NCBI GenBank assembly: GCA_902761685.1
Contig: CACWLI010000009.1
Span: forward strand, 1 to 58,093
Length of the DNA stretch: 58,093 nucleotides
DNA from: an uncultured Erysipelotrichaceae bacterium
Lineage (GTDB): Bacteria > Bacillota_I > Bacilli_A > RF39 > UBA660
Reading direction: 5' to 3'
Shown piece after piece: positions 37,007 to 45,785 of the stretch. Numbering within the stretch: position 1 is the stretch's first letter; each line of letters opens with the position of its first letter. A model generated the notes under the pieces. That model searched no databases. It was not told where the DNA came from and worked only from the letters and a program-made list of their open reading frames with translations. The translations under genes and the position numbers were made by a program.

Positions 37007-37433
37007 AATTACTATCGAAGATGTCTTCAGTTATTTCTTCAAGTGATTCTTCATTTACTTTCATATAATTTTCAAATTCTTCTAGACTCCAAATTTCTAG
37101 TCGTTCATTTACGCCAATAATCACACATTCTTTTTGAATATTGGCGTAATGAACTAACGGTGAGGTAATATTAATTCGACCTTGTTTATCGAATTCGGTA
37201 ATGGAAGCTCCACCTATAAAAGCTCTTTCAAAAGCTCTTACATTCTTTTTAGTAAATTGTAGGTTACTAACTTTAGCCATTATTTTGTTCCATTCAACTT
37301 CTGAATAAACAAATAGGCATTTATCTAGTCCTTTAGTGATTACGAATCTTTCTCCTAGTTCACTTCTAAATTTAGAAGGAATTATCAAACGACTCTTCTC
37401 ATCAATGTTATGATGAAATTCACCCATTAGCAT
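36996..37433 (-). CDS. mraZ: Transcriptional regulator MraZ
   Basis: 145 residues from the ATG at 37433, which gives the usual start MLMGEFHHNIDEKSRLIIPS and has GGGGTG upstream; an earlier start would add 12 unusual residues that read through the operator. Two AbrB-like swapped-hairpin repeats. MraZ represses its own division cluster by binding tandem boxes, and four such boxes lie directly upstream. Confidence 0.95.
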   Translation of the reverse strand: MLMGEFHHNIDEKSRLIIPSKFRSELGERFVITKGLDKCLFVYSEVEWNKIMAKVSNLQFTKKNVRAFERAFIGGASITEFDKQGRINITSPLVHYANIQKECVIIGVNERLEIWSLEEFENYMKVNEESLEEITEDIFDSNYEA

Positions 37434-37442
37434 GACTAGAAC

Positions 37443-37482
37443 ACCCCACTTTCTACCACTTTGTTTCACTTCCTACCACTAT
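37443..37482 (-). promoter_or_regulatory. Four tandem MraZ boxes
   Basis: Minus strand, four contiguous 10-base repeats: ATAGTGGTAG, GAAGTGAAAC, AAAGTGGTAG, AAAGTGGGGT. They match the AAAGTG-type boxes of MraZ operators. The first box overlaps the -10 element, so binding should block transcription. Confidence 0.88.
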
Positions 37483-37509
37483 ATTACTATTTTTGCTTGT
37501 GTTTGTAAA
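37481..37509 (-). promoter_or_regulatory. mraZ promoter
   Basis: Minus strand TTTACA, 17-base spacer, TAATAT, immediately before the MraZ boxes. Confidence 0.75.
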
Positions 37510-37542
37510 TACCTTTTTATATATTTTTTGTAAAAAAATTGT

Positions 37543-37575
37543 CAATAAAAAACATGTAATTTTTATTACATGTTT
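37543..37575 (-). terminator. Intrinsic terminator after the 37566 gene
   Basis: AACATGTAA/TTACATGTT stem plus T tract on the minus strand. Confidence 0.75.
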
Positions 37576-37997
37576 ATTTTTTTCTTAAATAATAATGGAT
37601 TTCCTTTGTTCATCCTTACCATATAGTATTCTTTAGTATTAAAATTATATCCAACACTAGTTTCATTTGAATTATTCTTAAATACTTTATATTCATTATA
37701 TTTAATATCAAATCTATGTAAAATAAATTTTATAATACTTAAGTTTCCATACGAAGTATAATCCCCCAAAAATAAATCAACATTTTTTATTTTATTATCT
37801 TTAATTGGTTTAATAAATTCCATAAAATTTTCTAAATATATTTCATTACCATCTGATTCAATATGTATAAATACTGTATCATTTTCTCTATGTATTAAGC
37901 AAACTATACATGTACTTATATCTCTAGTATAACCAATTGGATTTTCTTCATTTAATATCTTATAATCATCTATTCCAATTAACAAATTATCTTCCAT
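37566..37997 (-). CDS. Hypothetical protein (possibly CheD-like fold)
   Basis: 143 residues, not firmly recognised. No signal peptide. ISTCIVCLIHRENDTVFIHI has a Cys followed about 15 residues later by a His, loosely recalling the catalytic Cys/His of CheD-type deamidases, and FLGDYTSYGNLSIIKFILHR resembles a following helix. The motif match is weak and there are no chemotaxis genes nearby. AAAGGAG precedes the ATG. It sits alone between hemW and mraZ with its own terminator. Confidence 0.6.
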   Translation of the reverse strand: MEDNLLIGIDDYKILNEENPIGYTRDISTCIVCLIHRENDTVFIHIESDGNEIYLENFMEFIKPIKDNKIKNVDLFLGDYTSYGNLSIIKFILHRFDIKYNEYKVFKNNSNETSVGYNFNTKEYYMVRMNKGNPLLFKKKINM

Positions 37998-38061
37998 ATA
38001 TACTCCTTTCCTTTAAAATAAATGTTTAAATTGATTTTTATTTTATCATATTTATTTTAAA

Positions 38062-38088
38062 TAAAAAAGAGTATTATAATACTCTTAA
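38062..38088 (-). terminator. Intrinsic terminator after hemW
   Basis: AAGAGTATT/AATACTCTT stem with T tract on the minus strand. Confidence 0.8.
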
Positions 38089-39167
38089 ATAATCATATTT
38101 AATATTTCATTCATAACATATATTTTACTTGGAATAATATATAACATATCATCATCAATCGCCATATATTTTTTATCTATTGCTTGCTTTATATTAGGAA
38201 AGGCTTCTAATACATCAAGATTAAATTTGCTTCTAAATTTGTTGATATCTATTCCTTCTATTTTTCTAAGTCCAAGTATTAATTCGTTTTCCATTTCTTC
38301 TTGAACAGAAACTATAAGTTCATTTAATCTAAATTCATCTTTTAAATACTTATTAAAGTTTCTAGTATTTTCATATCTAACATTATTTATATAACCATGG
38401 CTACCTAACCCAAATCCATAGTATTCTTGATTATTCCAATATGTTAAATTGTGTTTACTTTCTTTTCCAAATTTAGCAAAATTACTTATTTCATAATGAA
38501 TAAAACCTTTTTTAGCTAGCTTTTTACAAATATATGTATACATTTTATAGTCTAATTCTTCTTTTATAGGCTTAACATTTTTATTATATATATCTGTGTG
38601 TTCTTCTATTATTAGTGAGTATGTACTAATATGTGTAATATTTAGTTTTAATATTTCACTAATATCTTTTTTTAAAGTACTTAAGTTTTCAGTTGGAAGA
38701 GCATACATTAAGTCAACATTTATATTATCAAAATATTTACTAGCAAGTTTAATATTATTAATAATGTCTTTTTTATTGTGTTTTCTATTTAAAAATTCCA
38801 AATTCTTTTTATCAAAGCTTTCAATTCCAACACTTAGTCTATTAACATTATTAATAACTAATGTTTTTAACAATTCTTCATTGATATCATTTATATTACA
38901 TTCAAAAGTAAACTCTCCATTTTTTATTAATTTAATTTTTTTAATTATTTTAAATAACCTATCTAAGTTTTCTTTACTAAGAGAAGATGGAGTTCCACCA
39001 CCAATATAAATTGTTTTCACTTCATCATCTTCATAATAATTATCTATTTCCTTTTCTAAGTGTTCTAAATAATTACTGGCCCATTCATCTTTATAAATGA
39101 ATTTGCAAAAATCACAATAAGAACAAATACTCTTACAAAAAGGAATATGTATATAAACACTTCTCAT
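38085..39167 (-). CDS. hemW: HemW-like radical SAM heme chaperone
   Basis: 360 residues. FCKSICSYCDFCKF provides the radical SAM CxxxCxxC cluster (with the HemW-type fourth Cys), IYIGGGTPSSLS the next motif, and RLSVGIESFDKKNLEFLNR the usual core. HemW inserts heme into respiratory proteins and is often misnamed oxygen-independent coproporphyrinogen oxidase. AGAGGTAA precedes the ATG. In Bacilli it is usually near lepA and hrcA; that context is absent. Confidence 0.92.
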   Translation of the reverse strand: MRSVYIHIPFCKSICSYCDFCKFIYKDEWASNYLEHLEKEIDNYYEDDEVKTIYIGGGTPSSLSKENLDRLFKIIKKIKLIKNGEFTFECNINDINEELLKTLVINNVNRLSVGIESFDKKNLEFLNRKHNKKDIINNIKLASKYFDNINVDLMYALPTENLSTLKKDISEILKLNITHISTYSLIIEEHTDIYNKNVKPIKEELDYKMYTYICKKLAKKGFIHYEISNFAKFGKESKHNLTYWNNQEYYGFGLGSHGYINNVRYENTRNFNKYLKDEFRLNELIVSVQEEMENELILGLRKIEGIDINKFRSKFNLDVLEAFPNIKQAIDKKYMAIDDDMLYIIPSKIYVMNEILNMII

Positions 39168-39204
39168 ATTATTACCTCTTTACAATTATAACATAAAAAT
39201 CAAA

Positions 39205-39234
39205 TAAAAAAATAGTCCATTAAGGACTATTATA
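39205..39234 (-). terminator. Intrinsic terminator after the sigma factor gene
   Basis: ATAGTCC/GGACTAT stem plus seven T on the minus strand. Confidence 0.8.
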
Positions 39235-40516
39235 AAATATGTGTATACTCTTTTAAATCTCTTTTATAGTTATATGATGAATAAGAACTTCTACTACTAT
39301 TTGATAATTTTACATCATCTGGACAATAACTTTTAATCTTAGCATCTAATCTTAATCTTCTAATTGCTCTTGATTCAATTTGTCTTACTCTTTCACGAGT
39401 TATTCCATACATTTTTCCTATTTCTTCTAAGGTTAATGTTTTTCCATCATATAAACCAAATCTATAAGCAACTATTTCTATTTCTTTTTGTGATAATCTT
39501 GGACAATTTAGAACATAATCTTTAAATTCTTTCATTGCGATTTGATCATCAAATTTTTCTCCACTATTATCATAATCTTCTAAGAAATCTCCAACTTCAC
39601 TTTCTTCTCTACCATCATCTTTGTTAACAGTAGCATTTAATGAAACTGTATCTTGAATACTCATAAAATATTTAACTTTTTCTACATCAATATTAATTAT
39701 ATCTGCTATTTCTTCTGCACTTGGTGTTTCACCATAAGTAGTTTCATAATCACGAATAGTTCTTTGTATCTTATTTATAAATTCATGAGTATGAACAGGA
39801 ACCTTAATAGTTCTTGCTTGTTCTGCTATACCTCTAGTAATAGATTGTCTAATCCACCATGTAGCATATGTAGAAAATTTATATCCTTTAGTTAAATCAA
39901 ATTTATTAATGGCTTTTAATAAACCAATATTTCCTTCTTGAATTAAATCTCCAAATAATACTCCTCTACCACAATATCTTTTAGCTATACTTAAAACTAA
40001 TCTTAAATTATGATAAATAATTTTTTCTGAAGCTTTTTCTTTTTCTTTAGCACTACCTTCATTATAAATTCTAAATAATCTAGTTTCTTCTTCAAGAGTA
40101 AGTGGTGTTGCTCCAGATAATTCATTTATATATACTCTAATTAAATCTAAATCATTACTTCTTTTTTCAGTTGGTGTAAATTCACTACTATCTAATAATT
40201 CTTCATCAGTTAATTCAGATGAATCATCAGTAATTTCAAGTCCATTTTTAACTCCATAAATAGTTGCTAATGTATATATAATATCATTTTCTAATATTGA
40301 TTTTTTATTTTCAAGTCCAACAATACTTTCAATAGCGCTATATAGTTTTTTATTTTCCAGTAAATCTTCAGCATCATTTAATTCAATAGAATTAATATTA
40401 ATGCTTTGAAAATACTTAATTAAATTTCTAACATTAACTAATTGAACTCTTGTATTTCCTTCTTTAAAATTACTTTCTATATAAGTCCAAATTAATTGTA
40501 CTAACTCCTCTTTCAT
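39230..40516 (-). CDS. RpoD/SigA-family RNA polymerase sigma factor
   Basis: 428 residues. Region 1.2 ([18 protein letters not shown]), region 2 ([20 protein letters not shown] and [20 protein letters not shown], the -10 reader), region 3, and region 4.2 ([20 protein letters not shown]). The first 120 residues are not a standard region 1.1, and the serine-rich tail after region 4 is unusual. dnaG, the typical neighbour of the primary sigma gene, is absent. It is RpoD-class; whether it is the housekeeping factor is not certain. GGGGGAAAA precedes the ATG. Confidence 0.88.
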   Translation of the reverse strand: MKEELVQLIWTYIESNFKEGNTRVQLVNVRNLIKYFQSININSIELNDAEDLLENKKLYSAIESIVGLENKKSILENDIIYTLATIYGVKNGLEITDDSSELTDEELLDSSEFTPTEKRSNDLDLIRVYINELSGATPLTLEEETRLFRIYNEGSAKEKEKASEKIIYHNLRLVLSIAKRYCGRGVLFGDLIQEGNIGLLKAINKFDLTKGYKFSTYATWWIRQSITRGIAEQARTIKVPVHTHEFINKIQRTIRDYETTYGETPSAEEIADIINIDVEKVKYFMSIQDTVSLNATVNKDDGREESEVGDFLEDYDNSGEKFDDQIAMKEFKDYVLNCPRLSQKEIEIVAYRFGLYDGKTLTLEEIGKMYGITRERVRQIESRAIRRLRLDAKIKSYCPDDVKLSNSSRSSYSSYNYKRDLKEYTHIL

Positions 40517-40563
40517 AATATTTTCCCCCTTTTTTGAAATCGTGTTAAATTATATCATATTTT

Positions 40564-41349
40564 TTAATTTTTGTCAATTTTTTCTCTATATACTAGTCTC
40601 ATTTTATCTAGTGATCTATATACTGTTTGATTAACATTTTGTCTTGAAACTCTATACTTTCTAGATAATTCTGATTGACTAACTTTATTTTCATGAAGAC
40701 CATATACATTAGTAATATAGTCTAATTCTACACCAGTTAATCTTTCATAACAATCTTTTAAATAATCCATATCAAATTCTTTATTTAGTATTTCGCTTTC
40801 AAATTCATATGAGTAGTCTTCTTCACCTATTTCTTCTAAAGACTTAACACTAAAACATCTAATAATTTCTTCAACTTCATTTTTAGAAATTTTAGTAATT
40901 TCAGCTATTTGAGATGGACTTGGCAAATAACCATATAATTGATTAAATTCTTTTATTGCTTTTTTTATCTTGAATATTAGATTTGCTTTATTGCCAGGAC
41001 AATGTAATACACTATTATTCATTTTGATGTAATCTAACATTTTATAATAAATTGCTTTATATGCATAACTTGAAAATCTATAATTACTATCTAAATCAAA
41101 TGCACTAATTGAATAATATAAACTTATTATTCCTTCTTGAACTAAATCTTCAGATAAATCTTCATACGCTTTAAAATGATCATTATACACAGTAAAAACA
41201 AGTCTCATATTATGAAAAACTAATTTATTTATAGCCAAATCATTTCCTTGTTTAGCTTTAACTAATAAATCTCTTTCTTCTTTTTTAGGTAATACATCCA
41301 TATCAACAATATCTCTAGAATATGGCCATCTTATATTTAATTTTTCCAT
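40564..41349 (-). CDS. Divergent sigma-70 family factor
   Basis: 261 residues from the ATG at 41349 (GGGGGT five bases upstream). Region 2 is present (LVFHNMRLVFTVYNDHF, SEDLVQEGIISLYYSISAFD) but the aromatic -10 motif TWWIRQ is replaced by AYKAIYYKMLDYI. Region 3-like GYLPSPSQIAEITKISKNEV and region 4 (QSELSRKYRVSRQNVNQTVY) follow. It starts 48 bases upstream of the RpoD-like gene and is co-directional, so the two may be co-expressed. Promoter specificity should differ from SigA; a sporulation or stress role is possible. Confidence 0.8.
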   Translation of the reverse strand: MEKLNIRWPYSRDIVDMDVLPKKEERDLLVKAKQGNDLAINKLVFHNMRLVFTVYNDHFKAYEDLSEDLVQEGIISLYYSISAFDLDSNYRFSSYAYKAIYYKMLDYIKMNNSVLHCPGNKANLIFKIKKAIKEFNQLYGYLPSPSQIAEITKISKNEVEEIIRCFSVKSLEEIGEEDYSYEFESEILNKEFDMDYLKDCYERLTGVELDYITNVYGLHENKVSQSELSRKYRVSRQNVNQTVYRSLDKMRLVYREKIDKN

Positions 41350-41401
41350 TTCAACCCCCATATAAAAAGTGAGAAAATTATATCATAAATCACTAAAAAA
41401 G

Positions 41402-41428
41402 TCAAATAAAAAGCCTATTTAAAGGCTT
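41402..41428 (-). terminator. Intrinsic terminator after tlyA
   Basis: AAGCCTTT/AAAGGCTT-type stem with T tract on the minus strand; overlaps the last tlyA codons. Confidence 0.7.
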
Positions 41429-42200
41429 CTTTTACGAGCTTACTAGTATTAACTTTTACATTCTCATTTATTTTATTTGATATATAACAAACATACTCAA
41501 TATTACCATCTCCACCTTTTATCGGAGAAGAACAAATTCCTTTAACATAGAATCCAAGTAAATTCATTTTTAATATAGTATTATCAATTATCATTTTGTG
41601 AATATCTTTATTAAGTATAACTCCTTTATATTTTTTAGCTACTTCAATTCCACATTCAAATTGAGGTTTAATTAAACATACCATATCTACTTTAACATTT
41701 TCACTAGCTACTTTTTCAATAACTCTTATTAATGATATAAACGATACATCACATGTTATTAAGTCTACATTTATAAAAAATGAATGCTCTAGTTGTTTAA
41801 AATTAGTTTGTTCAAACAAAGATATTCTAGGATTATTTCTTAATGACTCATGGAGTAAATTAGTACCAACATCTATTGCTGTTACATGGTTAACTCCACT
41901 TTTTAGTAAACAATCACAAAATCCACCTGTAGATGAACCTATATCCATTGCATTAATTTTATTTACATTTATATTGAATTCTTTTAATGCTTTTTCTAAC
42001 TTTAAACCACCACGTGATACATATTTTAATTTATCATTTGATATTATTTCTATATCATCAGTATCACTAACCAAATAATTAGATTTACTTATTATCTTGT
42101 CATTAACTTTTACCAAAGAAGAAGTAATCAATTCTTGTGATTTACTTCTAGATGGTGCTAGAGACCTAATTACTAATTCTTTATCCAATCTATTCTTCAT
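41415..42200 (-). CDS. tlyA: TlyA family rRNA 2'-O-methyltransferase (hemolysin A family)
   Basis: 261 residues. N-terminal S4 domain (KELVIRSLAPSRSKSQELI), then YVSRGGLKLEKAL and the FtsJ-like domain MDIGSSTGGFCDCLL with the SAM motif. Family members methylate 16S/23S rRNA; in Bacilli the gene (yqxC) is often beside dxs, xseB and spo0A genes, which are not here. No strong ribosome site before the ATG. Confidence 0.93.
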   Translation of the reverse strand: MKNRLDKELVIRSLAPSRSKSQELITSSLVKVNDKIISKSNYLVSDTDDIEIISNDKLKYVSRGGLKLEKALKEFNINVNKINAMDIGSSTGGFCDCLLKSGVNHVTAIDVGTNLLHESLRNNPRISLFEQTNFKQLEHSFFINVDLITCDVSFISLIRVIEKVASENVKVDMVCLIKPQFECGIEVAKKYKGVILNKDIHKMIIDNTILKMNLLGFYVKGICSSPIKGGDGNIEYVCYISNKINENVKVNTSKLVKEAFK

Positions 42201-42254
42201 AATAATAATTATATATTAAAATTAAATAAAAAGAAACAAGTTTTTCACTTATTC

Positions 42255-44426
42255 CTATTCTCCTACATATCTTAAGTAAATAACTTCAATTCCTTCACTT
42301 TGAACAGCTTCCCAAGTAAGTCTATCTTCATCAGATAGTCTTCCATTTTGAGCTTTGTTATTAAGCCCTGCTGTTTTAGCTCTTCTATACTGTCCAATAG
42401 TAGAGTATCCTACTCCATTTGGTGAATTATATGCTGTTGAATGAAGTATTTTATTATCTTCTCCTGTATATAAAGCAACATGAAAACAATTTCTAGCAGC
42501 ACCTCTTACATCATCACTATATCTAGGTGTACAAAAACAAACAATATCTCCTGCTTGTCTATCCTCTCTACTAACTTCAACAAATCCTTTATTTCTTGGA
42601 TCATAATCATCTGTTGTAATATTTCCAAAGAAATCTTTACATCCTCCATAAAACCCAGATGTATTTTTATCTTCTCCATTTAAATCTTCCCCTGGATGCA
42701 TCATAGTATTAAAACAATATGCTACAAACATCGCACATCCAAATCCTTCATCTCCTGAGCCATCTGGTCCATAATGCATTGAATGATATTTTACTCCCCT
42801 TTGAGCATCACCAATACTGAGTAACTCTTCAGCATCAAATTTTCCAGCTACACTACTACCAATAGATTTCAAATATCCAGAAATATAGTCTCCACTTTCT
42901 GTTCCATATGTTATTCCTAATGCTGATAAATCTAAATTAAAGTTAGCTCTAAATGTTTCATTTCCATTACTATCTTTAACAGGATTTTCAAATACATTTT
43001 TAACTTGTTCTAATGCATCATTTATTAATTTTTGTGCTTTATTCATCACTTCGGAAAACTCTTTTATTTTATCTATTTTCAATTTAATTTCATCAGCTTC
43101 TTTTTGATAAGCATCAAGTGAATTTTGTACTAATTGTATTTCTTCATCGGTAGGTTCTAATCTTGTTCCAACTTTTTCATTCTTCTTAGTTTTACCATTA
43201 TATTCAAATACATCTATTTCTTTTTGTGAATTTCTCATATTAGTTACTTTTAAACTTAATTCATCAATTATTGTATTCAACTCACTATATTTTTGTTCCA
43301 ATTCAGGTAAAATACTATCATCTATTTCAGTATCAGGATATAAAAATTCTTCTATCATTATTTTAGCTGTTTCTAAAACATTAGATAAGAATTCAGAAGA
43401 ATCTATACTAGCTTTTAGTAAACTTTTATATTTTTTTAAATTCTTTTTAGCGGCTTTCCAAATTTTACCTTTTAATTTACTATTCGATTTAATTTCACTT
43501 AAAAAATCATCAATTGAAGATATCATACTGCTGCAAGTTCTAGCATCTTCTTCTAAAGTAGGAATTAAACTGTTTAATGTTTCTCCTAATTTATCAACAC
43601 TTACTTTTCCAACTTTTCCAGGAGTAATAGTTTCTCCTAAGAATGAAGCAATATCACTATAATTACTGGATAAAGCAGCATTTTTAGTACTTTCAATTAA
43701 TCTTTTAGTGGACTCATTTATTTCTTCTGCACTAAGTCCTTGTACAGTACTAGTAGAAGAACTACTTTTACTTTTTGAGTTTCCACCACCACTAGAACCT
43801 ATTGATCCAATAGAACTACTAGCAGCAATAGCCCCTGCTTGGTCAAGAACAGATATAGACTGTGCCATAGAAGATATAGCATCCGCTTCAAAAGCAACAC
43901 CTGAATATAATGTATTATTTATTCCTCTATAGTAGCTTGTAACATCATACATTGCTCCAAATAAACCAGCTTCATTAGGAGAAGAAACATATAATAATTT
44001 ACCACTTGGATCAATGTATGTAACAATAGAATTCATCGCAGAACTTACAAAATCTAAATTAGATGATATAGTTTCATCATCTAAATATCCGCCTGATTTT
44101 ATAGTGTCATTTAAATAATTCTTAATTTCTTCTTCATCGATATTAATATTAGTACTAGAACTAAGCAAATTTACAATATTACTAATATTACTTAAATCTT
44201 CATTTGTATAATTTTCAGGTGTAATAATAACACAATTTTGATTACTAATATTTTTCCAAATACTTGATTCTTCACTTACATTACTTCCAGCAATTAAATA
44301 AGATGTATTTTCATCAATTGAACCAATTACATCAATATAATAGTTTCTTCCATCAATAACATAATATTTTTTATTATTTCTAGAATAATCATTATTTAGT
44401 ATATTTTCAATATCACTATTATTCAT
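42255..44426 (-). CDS. Type VII-like protein with C-terminal NlpC/P60 hydrolase domain
   Basis: 723 residues, no signal peptide. N-terminal region (1-150) starts like the edge gene (IDGRNYYIDVIG) but has lost the serine elbow. Residues 190-230 are Ala/Ser rich; 240-480 are helical, LXG-like, and include TEIDDSILPELEQKYSEL shared with the 18808 protein. Residues about 540-723 form an NlpC/P60-type domain: catalytic Cys in GFGCAMFVAYCF (about 563), AGDIVCFCTPR, and His in CFHVALYTGED (about 648). It likely cleaves peptidoglycan after export, in parallel to LXG toxins. An extended -10 TGATATAAT lies upstream. Confidence 0.7.
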   Translation of the reverse strand: MNNSDIENILNNDYSRNNKKYYVIDGRNYYIDVIGSIDENTSYLIAGSNVSEESSIWKNISNQNCVIITPENYTNEDLSNISNIVNLLSSSTNINIDEEEIKNYLNDTIKSGGYLDDETISSNLDFVSSAMNSIVTYIDPSGKLLYVSSPNEAGLFGAMYDVTSYYRGINNTLYSGVAFEADAISSMAQSISVLDQAGAIAASSSIGSIGSSGGGNSKSKSSSSTSTVQGLSAEEINESTKRLIESTKNAALSSNYSDIASFLGETITPGKVGKVSVDKLGETLNSLIPTLEEDARTCSSMISSIDDFLSEIKSNSKLKGKIWKAAKKNLKKYKSLLKASIDSSEFLSNVLETAKIMIEEFLYPDTEIDDSILPELEQKYSELNTIIDELSLKVTNMRNSQKEIDVFEYNGKTKKNEKVGTRLEPTDEEIQLVQNSLDAYQKEADEIKLKIDKIKEFSEVMNKAQKLINDALEQVKNVFENPVKDSNGNETFRANFNLDLSALGITYGTESGDYISGYLKSIGSSVAGKFDAEELLSIGDAQRGVKYHSMHYGPDGSGDEGFGCAMFVAYCFNTMMHPGEDLNGEDKNTSGFYGGCKDFFGNITTDDYDPRNKGFVEVSREDRQAGDIVCFCTPRYSDDVRGAARNCFHVALYTGEDNKILHSTAYNSPNGVGYSTIGQYRRAKTAGLNNKAQNGRLSDEDRLTWEAVQSEGIEVIYLRYVGE

Positions 44427-44459
44427 ATTACACCTCTATTCTATTATATCATAGTTATA

Positions 44460-44490
44460 TAAAAAAAGATAAATGTATAATTTATCTTTC
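44460..44490 (-). terminator. Intrinsic terminator after the 44482 gene
   Basis: AAAGATAAAT/ATTTATCTTT stem plus seven T on the minus strand. Confidence 0.8.
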
Positions 44491-45258
44491 CATTCCTTGC
44501 TCTTGATTAATATTACCAACATACTCCATAGCTTTTTGTTCTAGATACTCCATCATTCTTTTCTCATTTTCTTGTTGAGTTTTAAAATCTACATAATATT
44601 CTCCAGTTTCAATAAAAGCTTTACTTCTTCTAATATACTCTATCATATATTCATTACATACAGTATTCATATAATTCATAAAACTCATCTTTTTCTCTTG
44701 ATAAAATGGATCATTTAATGTTCTTTGAGCATCAAATGGAAAATAACGTGTTATTATTCTATATGAATAGATAGCAATAGGATATAGATCTTCCATATGT
44801 AAAGTATCTCTTTGATTAGAATTAAAAAATCCATATGCATACATTCCATTTAATTCATGTGCACTTACATTTCTTTTTGCCTTTGGCTTAAAAGATTTTA
44901 ACCCATCCATTAAAGTACTTCTATATTTTTCAGTTTTTTGTTTTAAAAAACTATTTATAGGATCATATAGAACTATTAATCCATCTTTATATGTACCATC
45001 CTCATTTATAATACCTAAATCTTTTATCAAATATTCATAAACCTCTCCTAAAAGTTCAATATAATCAATTGGTCCAATTAAAGATTTCAATTCATTAAAT
45101 AAATCTAATTTTTCACTTATTTCAAGTGTTTCATAATCTTGAACTAACATTTTAGGAATGTTATTAATTTGCATTTTATAAAGATCAAAACTACGAGAAA
45201 CAATCATTTCAATTTCACTCCTAGCATCCATTGGATTAATTGCATTAAATTTTTCCAT
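44482..45258 (-). CDS. Hypothetical protein
   Basis: 258 residues from the ATG at 45258 (GGAGGTAAGA upstream; an earlier ATG at 45270 contains that site). Not recognised. Helical and charged, no signal peptide or membrane segment; ends in a Glu/Gln-rich helix (QQENEKRMMEYLEQKAMEY). Its terminator separates it from the T7-like NlpC/P60 gene downstream, so they are not clearly one operon. Confidence 0.75.
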   Translation of the reverse strand: MEKFNAINPMDARSEIEMIVSRSFDLYKMQINNIPKMLVQDYETLEISEKLDLFNELKSLIGPIDYIELLGEVYEYLIKDLGIINEDGTYKDGLIVLYDPINSFLKQKTEKYRSTLMDGLKSFKPKAKRNVSAHELNGMYAYGFFNSNQRDTLHMEDLYPIAIYSYRIITRYFPFDAQRTLNDPFYQEKKMSFMNYMNTVCNEYMIEYIRRSKAFIETGEYYVDFKTQQENEKRMMEYLEQKAMEYVGNINQEQGMER

Positions 45259-45346
45259 TCTTACCTCCATTATTATCTACGATAAATATAGTATATTTGT
45301 TAAAATTTATCAACAATCAATGTATACTTTTTTACATTTTTTTCGC

Positions 45347-45377
45347 AAAATAAAAAATACTTATTTCTAAGTATTTT
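45347..45377 (-). terminator. Hairpin and T tract next to the tRNA fragment
   Basis: AAATACTTA/TAAGTATTT stem followed by T on the minus strand. It lies just downstream of the displaced tRNA 3' end, where the original tRNA terminator would be expected. Confidence 0.6.
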
Positions 45378-45388
45378 TATAATCTAAG

Positions 45389-45433
45389 TGGTGTTCTCGG
45401 CACGATTCGAACGTGTGACCAACGGCTTAGAAG
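45389..45433 (-). repeat. Displaced 3' copy of tRNA-Arg (candidate att site)
   Basis: 45 bases match the 3' part of the intact tRNA-Arg at 45941-45985, from the anticodon loop to CCA, with two mismatches. Same orientation as the intact gene and about 550 bases downstream of it. This is the layout left when a tyrosine-recombinase element integrates at the tRNA 3' end. No integrase gene lies between, so the element is a remnant or a small passenger. Confidence 0.75.
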
Positions 45434-45506
45434 TCACAAAAATGTTTTAAGGTTATGTTCATTATTCTCTGTAATTCTGCTACATATATTTTATAACAAA
45501 TTTATG

Positions 45507-45526
45507 TGTGCCATAAAAATGTGCCA
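45507..45526. repeat. Short direct repeat TGTGCCA
   Basis: TGTGCCA occurs twice at a 13-base pitch inside the interval between the two tRNA copies. Such short repeats can be recombinase arm sites; that is a guess. Confidence 0.3.
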
Positions 45527-45559
45527 AAATTAGCAAAAAAATTTAAATGTTTGCTTGTA

Positions 45560-45583
45560 TTTGATTACAAACAATAGTATACT
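45560..45583 (+). promoter_or_regulatory. Promoter of the toxin-like gene
   Basis: TTGTAT, 17 bases, TATACT on the plus strand, ending at 45583. Transcription would start close to 45590-45593, where the GGGAACAT repeat arm begins. The -35 is weak. The start coordinate given is approximate. Confidence 0.5.
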
Positions 45584-45647
45584 GCTTTACACGGGAACAT
45601 CAGTTGTTGAGTGTCTACCAAATCTCTTATAGAGAGGAGGTTTGATA

Positions 45648-45743
45648 ATGATGAAAAAAAGAAACTTTGCTATCAAAGTTCTTAGATACATTACTATCAT
45701 TTTATTCCTTCTTATCATAATGATAGTTGTAATAAAAAAATGA
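45648..45743 (+). CDS. Small hydrophobic toxin-like peptide
   Basis: 31 residues: MMKKRNFAIKVLRY followed by one long hydrophobic helix (ITIILFLLIIMIVV) and a KK end; TGA stop. GAGAGGAGG gives a strong ribosome site. A hairpin (45741-45772) follows the stop and a second terminator follows at 45786. Short basic-plus-membrane peptides with structured mRNA ends are typical of type I toxin-antitoxin loci, but I cannot match a named family and no antitoxin RNA is proven. A second ATG in frame is one codon downstream. Confidence 0.55.
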   Translation: MMKKRNFAIKVLRYITIILFLLIIMIVVIKK

Positions 45744-45772
45744 CACTTAATTCAACAATGAATTAAATGTCA
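45741..45772 (+). terminator. Hairpin directly after the toxin-like stop
   Basis: GACACTTAATTC pairs with GAATTAAATGTC (one G-U pair). No T tract follows directly, so it may be a stability hairpin rather than a full terminator. Confidence 0.5.
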
Positions 45773-45785
45773 ATCCAAACAAATT

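Noticed and set aside
45389..45433. Second functional tRNA-Arg
   Set aside because: Only the 3' part is present; no 5' acceptor or D arm precedes it.
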